64,000 bases of DNA. It comes from Chryseobacterium gambrini. GTDB lineage: Bacteria > Bacteroidota > Bacteroidia > Flavobacteriales > Weeksellaceae. A program made the position numbers and the translations under genes. The DNA lies in NCBI RefSeq assembly GCF_900156825.1, contig NZ_FTOV01000014.1, positions 1 to 64,000 on the forward strand. Reading direction: 5' to 3'. The notes below the pieces were generated by a model. The model had not been told where the DNA came from. It made no database searches and saw nothing but the letters and a program-made list of their open reading frames with translations. Positions 26,988 to 35,994 of the stretch are shown here, piece after piece (the first letter of the stretch is position 1; each line of letters begins with the position of its first letter).

Positions 26988-29678
26988 ATGAAGAAAATCT
27001 TATGGTTGCTGTTCTTTTTGTTGAGCTTTCTTATGCTGAACGGACAAAAGTACGTCATTAAAGGAAAAATTACAGATTTTGGGCAAAGACCTGTGGAGAA
27101 TGCAACCATTTATCTTTTAAAACAGAAAGACTCTTCATTAGTCGATTATACAGCTTCTAACAGGGAAGGTCTGTTTGCAATAAAAACCAAAGAACTTAAT
27201 GAACCTACAATTCTACAGATTGATGCTGAAAAGTTAATTTCTTACTCCACAAAATTCGATACCATCGACAAATCTATTGATCTGGGAGACATCCAGTTGG
27301 ATAAAAACCAGATTTCGGATATTGAAGAGGTAAAAATTACCGTTTCGCCGATTAAAATTAAAAAAGATACGGTTGAATACAACGCGAAAGCTATCAAAGT
27401 TCGTCCCGACAGTAATATTGAAGAACTACTCAAAAATATTAATGGCGTAGAGATCGACAACGATGGAAAAATTACCGTCAACGGAAAAGAAGCTGACCAG
27501 ATCATGGTGAACGGAAAGCCTTTTTTCGATAAAGACGGAAAAATTGCGTTAAAAAATCTTCCCGCCGATATTATTAAAAACATTCAGATTACCACCACCA
27601 AAACCAAAGAAGAGGAACTTACGGGAAAAACGCCGAAATCACAGAACAAAACCATTAATTTCAATATTGATGAGAAGAAAAACAAAGGCTGGGTTTCGAG
27701 AATTTCTGCAGGTTACGGTTCGGATAAACGGTATGACGAAAAAGGGCTGATTAATTATTTCAAGGATAAAACCAAGATCAGTTTGCTGGGTTATACCAAT
27801 AATATCAATTCGCAGGGTGTTTCTATGGATGATGACAATGGTAAAAATTCAAAGCTGGGAATTCAGAAATCTTCGATGATCGGGGTGAATTACAGTGATA
27901 AACTGGGCAAGGAAGTCGAAATTGAGGAACTGGGAATCAAACGCAATACGACCAATCTTGAAACGGCATCAAAAGTTTCTAAAACCACTTTTCTTCCCGA
28001 TTCCAACTTAAAAACAGACTCTGAAAACCAAGCTGAAAATGACAAAGAGCAATACACGCTGAATTCTACGCTGCGAATAAAGCCTGACACAATCAGTACG
28101 ATTTCTTTTTCGCCGTCGTTTTCTTTTACAAAATCAAATAATTTCAGAACGGGAAATTCAGCGACTTTTAAGAATGATGAACTTTTAAATAAAAGCCAGT
28201 CTTCTACCGTAACGGATTCTGAAAACAACAGTTTCTCGCCTAATCTTCATTACGCAAGAAAATTCAGAAAGAAAAACCGAAGCTTTTATGCCGATTTAAT
28301 TACTTCGATTCAGCAGAATAGAAATAATAACCTCATCAATTCCGGTACTTTATTTTTTGAAAACGGAGTGGAAAATGTTGCCAAAAGAGATGTAAGAAAT
28401 CAGCTCAGTCAGAGTAAAAATCAGAATAACAATTATTCATTTAATGCAAAATATACGGAGCCTGTTTCGGATTCTGCAAGTGTGACGATGAGTCTGGATT
28501 ATAATTCGAGAAATGCCATGAATGAAAGAATCGTAAATGATTTTGATGCCACAACAGGAAAATATACGGTGTACAATCTGGCTTTATCCAACCGTTCGGA
28601 TGAAAAAAACAATCAGCTTTCGGCGGAGATCAGTTTTAATTTAGATAAAAAAATGCTGAAAATGTGGACTTCTTTAGGTTTAAATCTTACGGATCTGAAC
28701 TATCATTCCACTTTCAACGGACAAAATTATGAGCTTCAGAGAAATTTTGCGCTTCCGAAATACAATTTCGGACTGATTTACAACTTCAGCCAGACTTCTA
28801 ATGTAAGCATCAATAATTCATCCTATTTCAGTCTTCCCTCTTCCGCCAACCTGATTCCGTATGTGGATGAATCCAATCCTCTGGTAACGTACAAAGGAAA
28901 TCCGGATCTTAAAAATTCATGGACAAACACTACGAATGTTTATTTCAACAGTTATAATATTCAGAAAAATTTAAACTATTATTTCAATTTCAGTTTTGTT
29001 TACAATAACAATAACACAACCAATTATTCGTATTACGATGATTCAGGAAAGCAGTTTGTGACTTACGCCAATATCAGCGGAAATAAAAGCGCCAATTTCA
29101 TCGCAGGTTTAGGAAAAACGTATAAATGGGAAGACCATAAACTGAATGTAAGACCAAGATCAGGATTTAGTTACAGTTTTAACAGAGGTTTTATCAACGG
29201 ACAGCAATTCATCGGTAATTCTTACAATTTCAGTCCGGGAATCAATGTTACGTACGAAAAGAAGGACAAAATTACCATTAAACCATCTTACAGCATCAAT
29301 TATAATTTTTCTGAATATAAAAATTACAGCATTGAAAGCATCAAAAATACGTCCCAGAATTTCAGGCTGGAACTCACCAATTATTTCTTTCAGACTAATC
29401 TTGTTTTCGAAAATGATTTTGAATATAATACGAGTTCGAATATCGCACCGGGTTTCAAGAGAGATTTTTACTTTTTAAATTCAAGTGTGGGATATACTTT
29501 TTTCAAAAAACAGCTTACTGCGCGTATAAAAGTGTATGATGTTCTCAACCAAAACCAAAGTGTTACCAGAACAATTTCCGCTTCCGGCGTGGAAGACAGA
29601 GAAGATTTGATATTGAAAAGATATGTGATGTTTTCTCTGGTGATGAAACTGAATAAATTTGGAGGGAAGAAGAAATAG
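26988..29678 (+). CDS. outer membrane beta-barrel receptor (TonB-dependent-like, OMP_b-brl_3)
   Basis: 896 aa. Signal peptide (~1-19), carboxypeptidase-like regulatory domain (KGKITDFGQRPVENATIYLL, ~22-105), plug domain (LLKNINGVEIDNDGKITVNGK, ~145-210) and a 22-strand-type C-terminal barrel ending FSLVMKLNKFGGKKK. This family resembles TonB-dependent transporters but is usually not paired with SusD; no SusD gene is adjacent here. Ligand unknown. It is in the outer membrane and stands alone. Confidence 0.88.
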   Translation: MKKILWLLFFLLSFLMLNGQKYVIKGKITDFGQRPVENATIYLLKQKDSSLVDYTASNREGLFAIKTKELNEPTILQIDAEKLISYSTKFDTIDKSIDLGDIQLDKNQISDIEEVKITVSPIKIKKDTVEYNAKAIKVRPDSNIEELLKNINGVEIDNDGKITVNGKEADQIMVNGKPFFDKDGKIALKNLPADIIKNIQITTTKTKEEELTGKTPKSQNKTINFNIDEKKNKGWVSRISAGYGSDKRYDEKGLINYFKDKTKISLLGYTNNINSQGVSMDDDNGKNSKLGIQKSSMIGVNYSDKLGKEVEIEELGIKRNTTNLETASKVSKTTFLPDSNLKTDSENQAENDKEQYTLNSTLRIKPDTISTISFSPSFSFTKSNNFRTGNSATFKNDELLNKSQSSTVTDSENNSFSPNLHYARKFRKKNRSFYADLITSIQQNRNNNLINSGTLFFENGVENVAKRDVRNQLSQSKNQNNNYSFNAKYTEPVSDSASVTMSLDYNSRNAMNERIVNDFDATTGKYTVYNLALSNRSDEKNNQLSAEISFNLDKKMLKMWTSLGLNLTDLNYHSTFNGQNYELQRNFALPKYNFGLIYNFSQTSNVSINNSSYFSLPSSANLIPYVDESNPLVTYKGNPDLKNSWTNTTNVYFNSYNIQKNLNYYFNFSFVYNNNNTTNYSYYDDSGKQFVTYANISGNKSANFIAGLGKTYKWEDHKLNVRPRSGFSYSFNRGFINGQQFIGNSYNFSPGINVTYEKKDKITIKPSYSINYNFSEYKNYSIESIKNTSQNFRLELTNYFFQTNLVFENDFEYNTSSNIAPGFKRDFYFLNSSVGYTFFKKQLTARIKVYDVLNQNQSVTRTISASGVEDREDLILKRYVMFSLVMKLNKFGGKKK

Positions 29679-29713
29679 TTTTATTTGAATTTCTTTTGTT
29701 AAAATCTTTGATT

Positions 29714-29863
29714 TTTTTTAACTTATGTGATCTTTTTTCCATTTAAGTATTAAACTTAAAAAACTAAAGTGTTTAAATCTTCTGCATCTTTTGTGGTAAA
29801 AAGTTTAAAATAAAAGATTTATAAAATAATATTTAATTTAGATTCTTCCTTCGTCAGAATGAC
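29714..29863. repeat. dispersed intergenic repeats (TAAACTTAAAA and GATTCTTCC types)
   Basis: 29714-29800 matches 46981-47070 over about 85 bp (shared blocks ATTAAACTTAAAA, ACTAAAGTGTT, CTTTTG-GGTAAAAA). It is followed by AGATTCTTCCTTCGTCAG...GAC at 29840-29863, a compact inverted version of the GTCATTCTGA element at 23766. No gene is visible in this 250-bp gap. Confidence 0.7.
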
Positions 29864-29928
29864 AACCTGTTGTTAAAACTTTGTGCTAAAAACCATTTTA
29901 TGATTAAATTAGCTGCAAATTTTAAACA

Positions 29929-31788
29929 ATGAAGATTCACTTTTCGATTTTGTTTGTTTTTCTGTTTGTTTTTGGAAATTCTCAGACTAAACAGCAACCC
30001 GATACTTTTGTAAAGGACAATTTTATTAAAAAGGAAATGTATATCCCGATGCGTGATGGCGTAAAACTGTTCACCTCGGTGTACATTCCAAAGGATATTT
30101 CCAACAAAAACAAATATCCGTTTCTGATGCAGAGAACCTGCTACAGCGTTGCTCCTTATGGTGAAAACGAATATAAAACCAAACTGGGACCGAACCAATA
30201 TTTAATGAAAGACAAATATATTTTTGTGTTTCAGGACGTTCGCGGAAGATACATGAGTGAAGGAACTTTCACCAATATGACGCCGCAGGTTGAAAGAAAA
30301 ACGAAAAAAGACGTTGATGAAAGTACCGATACCTACGATACGATCGAGTGGTTATTGAAAAACATCAAAGACAACAACGGAAAAGTAGGACAATACGGAA
30401 CTTCTTATCCCGGATTTTATACTGCAGTAGGAATTTTAGCTGAACATCCTGCTTTGGTAGCTTCTTCTCCACAGGCGCCGATTTCAGATTTCTGGAATGA
30501 CGATTTTCTTCACAACGGAAGATTTATGATGGGCTATTTCAGAACCTTCCCTGTTTTCGGCGTTCAGAAAACAAAGCCGGAAAATAAAGCGTGGTATTCT
30601 GATTCTATGATTAAAGCGACTTCTGAAGACGGTCTGAAATTTTACAGAGACATGGGAACCTTAAAAGACGGTTATGAAAAGTACTACAAAGATAATTTCT
30701 TCATGACGGAAATAATGAATCATACGAATTACGATGAATTCTGGCAGAAAAGAAGTCTTCTGCCTCATCTTAAAAATGTAAATCATGCGGTAATGACTGT
30801 TGGAGGATGGTTTGATGCGGAAGATCTTTCAGGACCTTTAAATATTTATAAAACCATTGAAAAAACAAGCCCGAAAGCGAAAAACACAATTGTAATGGGA
30901 CCTTTCTCTCACGGAGCCTGGGCGTATGAACAGGGAAAACATTTCCACAACCAGATTTATTTCGGAGACAGCATTGCAACGTATTACCAGAAGAATGTGG
31001 AAACAAAATTCTTTAATCATTATCTGAAAGGAAATACAAAACAGGATGCAGGTTTACCGGAAGCATTAATGTACGACACCGGTGCAAAACAATGGAGAGA
31101 GTTTGCAAACTATCCGCCAAAAGAAGCACAGAAAGTGAATTTCTATTTATCGAAAGGAACTTTGAAAAACACAGCAGGACAAGGTTCTTCAGAATATTAC
31201 AGTGATCCTAATAATCCGGTTTTAAGCTCTGATAATTTAAGAGATTTCAACGGCTTCACCCCGAAAAATTATATGTCGGAAGACCAAAGATTTGCAGAAG
31301 GAAGACCTGATGTTTTAACGTTTACAACGGATGTTTTAACGGATGATATTACGTTTGCGGGAGAAATTATGGCTAAATTAAACATTGCTTCTACTTCTAC
31401 GGATGCAGATTTTGCGGTAAAATTAATTGATGTTTATCCTGAAGATTTTAAACCTGCTGAGAAAAAAGACGGGGTGATTTATGGAAATTATCATCAGATG
31501 GTAAGAAGTGAAATTATGCCGGCAAGATTCAGAAATTCTAGAGAAAAAGCGGAAGCCTTGGTTCCGAACCAGAAAACAGCAGTGAATTTCAGATTGCAGG
31601 ATGTGGTGCATACTTTTAAAAAGGGACATAAAATCCAGATTCAGATTTCTTCGACGTGGTTCCCGCTTTTTGCGATCAACCCACAGAAGTTTATGGAAAA
31701 TCCGAATTTTGCAACGAAGGAAGACTACACGAAAGCGTTTATCAAAGTTTTTGATGACAGTGCGATTGAAGTTGAGGTTTTGAAATAA
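29929..31788 (+). CDS. CocE/NonD family X-Pro-type acyl peptidase/hydrolase
   Basis: 619 aa. Signal peptide (~1-19, FVFLFVFGNSQ). The alpha/beta-hydrolase domain has the opening MRDGVKLFTSVYIP, the oxyanion region QDVRGRYMSEG and the nucleophile serine in YGTSYPGFY (near residue 165). The catalytic His is in GPFSHGAW. The C-terminal jelly-roll (~380-619) ends in IQISSTWFPLFAINPQ. It belongs with alpha-amino acid ester hydrolases, cocaine esterase and glutaryl-7-ACA acylase relatives, and likely cleaves amide or ester bonds of peptides in the periplasm. It is monocistronic with a terminator. Confidence 0.9.
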   Translation: MKIHFSILFVFLFVFGNSQTKQQPDTFVKDNFIKKEMYIPMRDGVKLFTSVYIPKDISNKNKYPFLMQRTCYSVAPYGENEYKTKLGPNQYLMKDKYIFVFQDVRGRYMSEGTFTNMTPQVERKTKKDVDESTDTYDTIEWLLKNIKDNNGKVGQYGTSYPGFYTAVGILAEHPALVASSPQAPISDFWNDDFLHNGRFMMGYFRTFPVFGVQKTKPENKAWYSDSMIKATSEDGLKFYRDMGTLKDGYEKYYKDNFFMTEIMNHTNYDEFWQKRSLLPHLKNVNHAVMTVGGWFDAEDLSGPLNIYKTIEKTSPKAKNTIVMGPFSHGAWAYEQGKHFHNQIYFGDSIATYYQKNVETKFFNHYLKGNTKQDAGLPEALMYDTGAKQWREFANYPPKEAQKVNFYLSKGTLKNTAGQGSSEYYSDPNNPVLSSDNLRDFNGFTPKNYMSEDQRFAEGRPDVLTFTTDVLTDDITFAGEIMAKLNIASTSTDADFAVKLIDVYPEDFKPAEKKDGVIYGNYHQMVRSEIMPARFRNSREKAEALVPNQKTAVNFRLQDVVHTFKKGHKIQIQISSTWFPLFAINPQKFMENPNFATKEDYTKAFIKVFDDSAIEVEVLK

Positions 31789-31792
31789 ATTT

Positions 31793-31821
31793 AAAAGCTG
31801 TTCGGTTTGAACAGCTTTTTT
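31793..31821 (+). terminator. terminator
   Basis: A perfect 11-bp stem (31793-31803 with 31809-31819) with loop GGTTT runs into TTT just after the CocE-family gene. Confidence 0.85.
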
Positions 31822-31830
31822 TATGTTTTT

Positions 31831-33022
31831 AGTTTCTCAAAGATTGTTAATTTTTTTCAGCTTAATTATCTGCTCAATCTGCGGGAGATAATTAACCATC
31901 CAATTTGTCATCCTGAAAGGATCTCAACGATACATTGAAAACTTTGTTTAGATGCTTTCAGTATGACAAACGTACTGTAAATCAACATTCAATTGTTCTG
32001 AAAGTTAAGTTTGAATACCTTTTATTTTTTGGTTTCTCGCGGATTTAGCAGATTGTGCAGATTTTTTTTAACTTAATCATCTGCTAAATTTGCTTAATCT
32101 GCGGGAGATAATTATCCATCCAATTTGTCATTTTGAAAGGATCTCAACGATACATTGAAAACTTTGTTTAGATGCTTTCAGCATGACAAACATAGTGGAA
32201 ATAAATCATCATTCAATCGTTCTGAAAGTTATTTTATTTTTTGTTTCTCGCGGATTTAGCAGATTGTGCAGATTTTTTTTAACTCAATCATCTGCTAAAT
32301 TTGCTTAATCTGCGGGAGATAATTAACCATCCAATTTGCCATTTTGAAGGATTTCAACGATACACTGAAAACTTTATTTAGATGCTTTCAGCATGACAAA
32401 CATGCTGTAAATAAGTCACCATTTAATTGTTCTGAATGGTATTTTATTTTTTGGTTTCTCGCAGATTGTGCAGATTTTTTTTTAACTTAATCATCTGTTA
32501 AATTTGCTTAATCTGCGGGGGATGATAATCATACAGCTTATCATCGTGAAAGGATCTCAACGATACATTGAAAACTTTGTTTAGATGCTTTCAGCATGAC
32601 AAACGTACTGTATATCACCATTCAATTGTTCTGAAAGTTAAGTTTGAATAGCTTTTATTTTTTGGTCTCTCGCGGATTTAGCAGATTGTGCGGGTTTTTT
32701 CCTCTTAATCATCTGCTAAATTTGCTTAATCTGCGGGAGATGATAATCATGCAGCTTGTCATCGTGAAAGGATCTCAACGATACATTGAAAACTTTGTTT
32801 AGATGCTTTCAGCATGACAAACATAGTGGAAATAAATCATCATTCAATCGTTCTGAAAGTTATTTTATTTTTTGTTTCTCGCGGATTTAGCAGATTGTGC
32901 AGATTTTTTCCCCTTAATCATCTGCTAAAATTCCGGGAGATGATAATCATACAGCTTATCATCCTGAAAGAATCTCAACGATACATTGAAAACTTTGTTT
33001 AGTTAATTTCAGCATGACAAAT
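31831..33022. repeat. six-copy tandem array of a ~200-220-bp palindromic element
   Basis: The landmark TCAACGATACA-TGAAAACTTT occurs six times; the adjoining (G)ATCTCAACGA begins at 31921, 32141, 32351, 32554, 32772 and 32972 (spacings 220, 210, 203, 218, 200). Each unit contains two inverted repeats: ATTTAGCAGAT pairing with ATCTGCTAAAT around GTGCAGATTTTTT, and TGTCAT-CTGAAAG pairing with CTTTCAG-ATGACA. Units also carry TCTGCGGGAGAT. Copies differ by small indels and substitutions, so the array is not recent. No ORF of interest or spacer-repeat pattern fits CRISPR. Confidence 0.85.
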
Positions 33023-33046
33023 ATACCTTAGATTAATGTAAATAAA

Positions 33047-33658
33047 TCATTCTGCAATGGTACGGAACGTAAGATTCACTCTCGGTGTTTTTACTTTTGT
33101 CGTTGGAGGAAGCCGGTGCAGCCAATTGTCCTGCGTTGTTCCTTTCATCACCAATAAACTTCCGCTTTCCAGAAATATTTCGGCTTTATCTTTTGTTGTT
33201 TTATGTTTAAATAAGAACTTTCTTTCCGCTCCTAAAGTCAGGGAAGCAATGGCTCCGTATTTTTTTAAATCTTTTTCGGCATCGCTGTGATACGCCATTC
33301 CTTCGCTTCCGTCGTGGTATAAATTCAGAAGGCAGGAATTGTAGGTTTCGCCAGTAATTTCTTCACATTTTTTCTTTAATTCCAATAATTCAGGAGTCCA
33401 GAATTTTGCATATTTTGTCCGTTTGGAATAGGTGTATTCAAATGGTTTTTCACCAAACCAGGCTACTTTTCTTTTGGTTAAAATTAATTTTCCGAAAATA
33501 ACGGCTTCATCATTTTCCCACGGAATTTCATTAAACAGATAATCGAAATAAAAATCCGCCTTTTCTTTGGAGAACACTTTTCCGTAATAATGAACGGTTC
33601 CGTCTTTGGGAAGGATATTTAAAGGATAATCTGATACGTCTTCGAATAAACTCATCAT
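33047..33658 (-). CDS. AlkB-family alpha-ketoglutarate-dependent DNA/RNA dealkylase
   Basis: 203 aa. The Fe(II) motif HxD is in AYHSDAEKDL and the distal histidine in NWLHRLPPT, with RVNLTFR supplying the 2-oxoglutarate-binding arginines. The region YNSCLLNLYHDGSEGMAYH resembles the ALKBH2/3 type of bacterial AlkB. It oxidatively removes methyl groups such as 1-meA and 3-meC from nucleic acids. It lies 260 bp from an Ada-like methyltransferase on the same strand, with a dispersed GGCTAAAGCC repeat in between, suggesting a joint alkylation-repair role. Confidence 0.93.
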   Translation of the reverse strand: MMSLFEDVSDYPLNILPKDGTVHYYGKVFSKEKADFYFDYLFNEIPWENDEAVIFGKLILTKRKVAWFGEKPFEYTYSKRTKYAKFWTPELLELKKKCEEITGETYNSCLLNLYHDGSEGMAYHSDAEKDLKKYGAIASLTLGAERKFLFKHKTTKDKAEIFLESGSLLVMKGTTQDNWLHRLPPTTKVKTPRVNLTFRTIAE

Positions 33659-33772
33659 AAAGTTTAATGTTTTGTGATTAATGTTTCAAGTTCTTTGTCA
33701 TTCCGTAGAAATCTAAGCTAAGTATTTTTAAATTTTAACCTCTAATAAATGATCCTATTGATTTTTTTATTA

Positions 33773-33844
33773 AAATAAGTTTTAGGCTAAAGCCAATTTG
33801 GTCAATTGATTATTTTAAACGGGCTAAAGCCCGTTTCTATTGAT
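33773..33844. repeat. GGCTAAAGCC-family dispersed palindromic repeat, copy 1
   Basis: TTTTAGGCTAAAGCC, a ~25-nt spacer, then the palindrome AACGGGCTAAAGCCCGTT and CTATTGAT. Copies 2 and 3 are at 44315-44378 and 52205-52275. Confidence 0.85.
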
Positions 33845-33918
33845 GGAATAGTTTTTTTTAAAATTTCAATCAGAATTATTAACTATTCGTAAAAAATTAG
33901 TGCAATTTGTGTTTGAAA

Positions 33919-34761
33919 TCAAGAGTACATTTTTGAACTTTCCCAGCCGATAATCAGTTGTTTTCTTTCGCTTCCCCACATATAACCACCGATTTTTCCG
34001 GTTGACTGAATTACTCTGTGACACGGAATCAAAAATGCAACAGGATTGCTGCCAATCGCAGTTCCGACGGCTCTTGAAGCATTTGGATTTCCAATTTTAT
34101 CCGCCAGATTTCCATAGGTTGATAATTTCCCCATGGGAATGGTGAGCAGACTTTCCCAGACCTTCAACTGAAAATCTGTTCCTTTCAGATGGAGTTTTAT
34201 GGTGTTAAGTTCCGACCAGTCTTTACTGAAAATAGATAACGCATTGTTCTGGAAATCATCTTTTCTTTCAAAAAAAGAAGCATTGGGAAATTTAGCCTGT
34301 AAATTTCCCAATGCTTTATGTTGATCGGTTTCAAAAGCCATATAGCAGATTCCTTTCTCTGTGGAAGCTGCAATTACTTTTCCAAAAGGACTTTCGGAAA
34401 AACTGTAATTGATGTTGAGGCTTTTTCCTCCGTTTTTATATTCTGCCGGAGACATTCCTTCTATTTTCACAAACAGATCGTGCAGTCTGCTTGTACTCGA
34501 TAATCCTGTCTCGTAAGCCGTATCAAATAAACTCGCTTTTTCTTCTTTCAGCAAACTTTTGGCATGTTCCAGACTGATGAACTGCAAAAATTTCTTCGGA
34601 CTTGTTCCTGCCCAGTCAGAAAACATCTTCTGAAAATGAGCCGGGCTCAAATGAATTTTCTCCGCCACTTCCTCCAGACTTGGCTGAAGCTTAAAATTGC
34701 TCCTGATATAGTCTATCGCTTTGGCAATTCTTTCGTAATCTATCTGATTCTGTGTAGACAT
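33919..34761 (-). CDS. Ada-like AraC-domain O6-methylguanine-DNA methyltransferase
   Basis: 280 aa. The N-terminal AraC helix-turn-helix (~1-100, LEEVAEKIHLSPAHFQKMF) joins a C-terminal methyltransferase (~115-280) with the active-site cysteine in NPVAFLIPCHRVIQSTG and the helical motif GNPNASRAVGTAIGSN. It directly transfers O6-alkyl groups to that cysteine. The N-terminal zinc-binding Ada sensor domain (methylphosphotriester acceptor Cys) is missing, so how it senses damage, if it acts as a regulator, is unclear. It is 66 bp from speB and on the same strand as alkB. Confidence 0.9.
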   Translation of the reverse strand: MSTQNQIDYERIAKAIDYIRSNFKLQPSLEEVAEKIHLSPAHFQKMFSDWAGTSPKKFLQFISLEHAKSLLKEEKASLFDTAYETGLSSTSRLHDLFVKIEGMSPAEYKNGGKSLNINYSFSESPFGKVIAASTEKGICYMAFETDQHKALGNLQAKFPNASFFERKDDFQNNALSIFSKDWSELNTIKLHLKGTDFQLKVWESLLTIPMGKLSTYGNLADKIGNPNASRAVGTAIGSNPVAFLIPCHRVIQSTGKIGGYMWGSERKQLIIGWESSKMYS

Positions 34762-34827
34762 AACATTGAATTTACCTCACAAATTTCCAAAGAATCTACG
34801 GCAGAAAAAATCCGTTTCCTGCGGAAT

Positions 34828-35685
34828 TTAGTTGTTGTTATAGATATGATAGTAAGCAAGCATTTTGTAATATAACTTCGCCGCCAAGAATGCGCTTGGT
34901 TTTGCCATCGGAGAATCCATTAATTCTACAATATCAAAAGCGACAACGTTACATTTTTCGAATACTTTTCTTAATAATTCCAAAGTCGGATACCACTGTA
35001 AACCTCCCGGTTCCGGAGTTCCTGTTGATGGACAAAGCGATGGATCGAAAGCATCAAGATCAATCGTGATGTACACATTTCCTGAAACTTTTTCCAGAAC
35101 GTCGTTTACCCAATTTTCGTTGTTGGCAATTTCGTTAGCGAAAAATACTCTTCCTTCCGGTAAATACTCAACCTCTTCCACATCCATAGAACGGATTCCC
35201 ACCTGTACCAGATTATGTTTCTGATTGGCTTCAAAAACCGCACAGGCGTGGTTGGAAGTAGAACCGTGGAATTCCGGACGAAGATCTGTATGAGCGTCTA
35301 GCTGAAGAACGGTTAAATTCTCAAACTTCTCTCCTACCGCACGAATCGAACCGATAGAAACTGAGTGTTCTCCCCCGAAAAGGGTGAATAATTTTCCGTC
35401 ATTATTCAAAAGCTCTTTTGTTTTCTGGTAAACGGCTTCTGTCATGGCTTCCGGTGAAGAGTTTTCAGAAACTTCTCCTGCTAAATATACTCCTTCTAAA
35501 TATGGTTCTGTCTGCGTTTCGATGTCATACAGTTCCATATTTTCGGAAGCATCAAGGAATAATTCAGGACCTTTATCGGCTCCTTTTCCCCACGTTGACG
35601 TTCCGTCGTAAGGAACAGTCACCAACATTACTTTCGAGTTTTCTAACGATGCATTTTCCTCAGGAATTCCTGCGTATGTTTTCAT
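34828..35685 (-). CDS. speB: agmatinase (SpeB-like ureohydrolase)
   Basis: 285 aa ureohydrolase. The Mn2+ motifs are complete: GGEHSVSIG, DAHTDLRPE, and the DLDAFDP-type ITIDLDAFDPSLCPSTGTPEPGG. It hydrolyses agmatine to putrescine and urea. The partner step, arginine decarboxylase, lies at 41878 on the same strand, with the 5-kb acquired island and a HAD phosphatase in between. A minus-strand -7 element (CAAAGATA, 35714-35721) lies ~30 bp before the start codon. Confidence 0.92.
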   Translation of the reverse strand: MKTYAGIPEENASLENSKVMLVTVPYDGTSTWGKGADKGPELFLDASENMELYDIETQTEPYLEGVYLAGEVSENSSPEAMTEAVYQKTKELLNNDGKLFTLFGGEHSVSIGSIRAVGEKFENLTVLQLDAHTDLRPEFHGSTSNHACAVFEANQKHNLVQVGIRSMDVEEVEYLPEGRVFFANEIANNENWVNDVLEKVSGNVYITIDLDAFDPSLCPSTGTPEPGGLQWYPTLELLRKVFEKCNVVAFDIVELMDSPMAKPSAFLAAKLYYKMLAYYHIYNNN

Positions 35686-35994
35686 GTTTTATGTAAAAAT
35701 TAAATGATTTCGGCAAAGATACAAAGAAGTTTGGAGATTGGCGGAAGATGAAAGACAGGAGAAACAGTTAAAAACAATAGAATCATTCAGTATATATTTA
35801 CAAAAGTTTATAGAAAATAATTTAAGTTGTAACTGAGGCATAACAATTTGACTTATAAAATTAAATTTCTCAATTATGGGAAACCGTAATTATTGTTAGA
35901 TTTGTTTTTTTATATTTGAAATTATAAAATTGGGATTGGCGCAATGCGTCAATCCAAAAGTTATGTGCAACCCTAAACAGACAGCGTATAAATT
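35686..35994. other. speB to island junction
   Basis: 309 bp: the speB promoter, then, from about 35838, sequence that fits the attC-like element A. No ORF is convincing. This is the likely left boundary of the acquired island. Confidence 0.5.
35838..35966. repeat. attC-like element A (left end of the island)
   Basis: GCATAAC at 35838-35844 is the inverse of GTTATGT at 35960-35966, giving a 129-nt span like the two elements downstream. Just inside the right end is a 23-nt near-perfect palindrome (35933-35955, one mismatch). The inner arms are weaker than in elements B and C, so this is the least certain of the three. GTTATGTGCAACCC at its right end is matched in inverse by AGGGCTGCACATAAC at the left of element B. 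Confidence 0.5.

Noticed and set aside
31831..33022. CRISPR array
   Set aside because: Repeat spacing is 200-220 bp with drifted copies and no short identical repeats or unique spacers; no cas genes are present.
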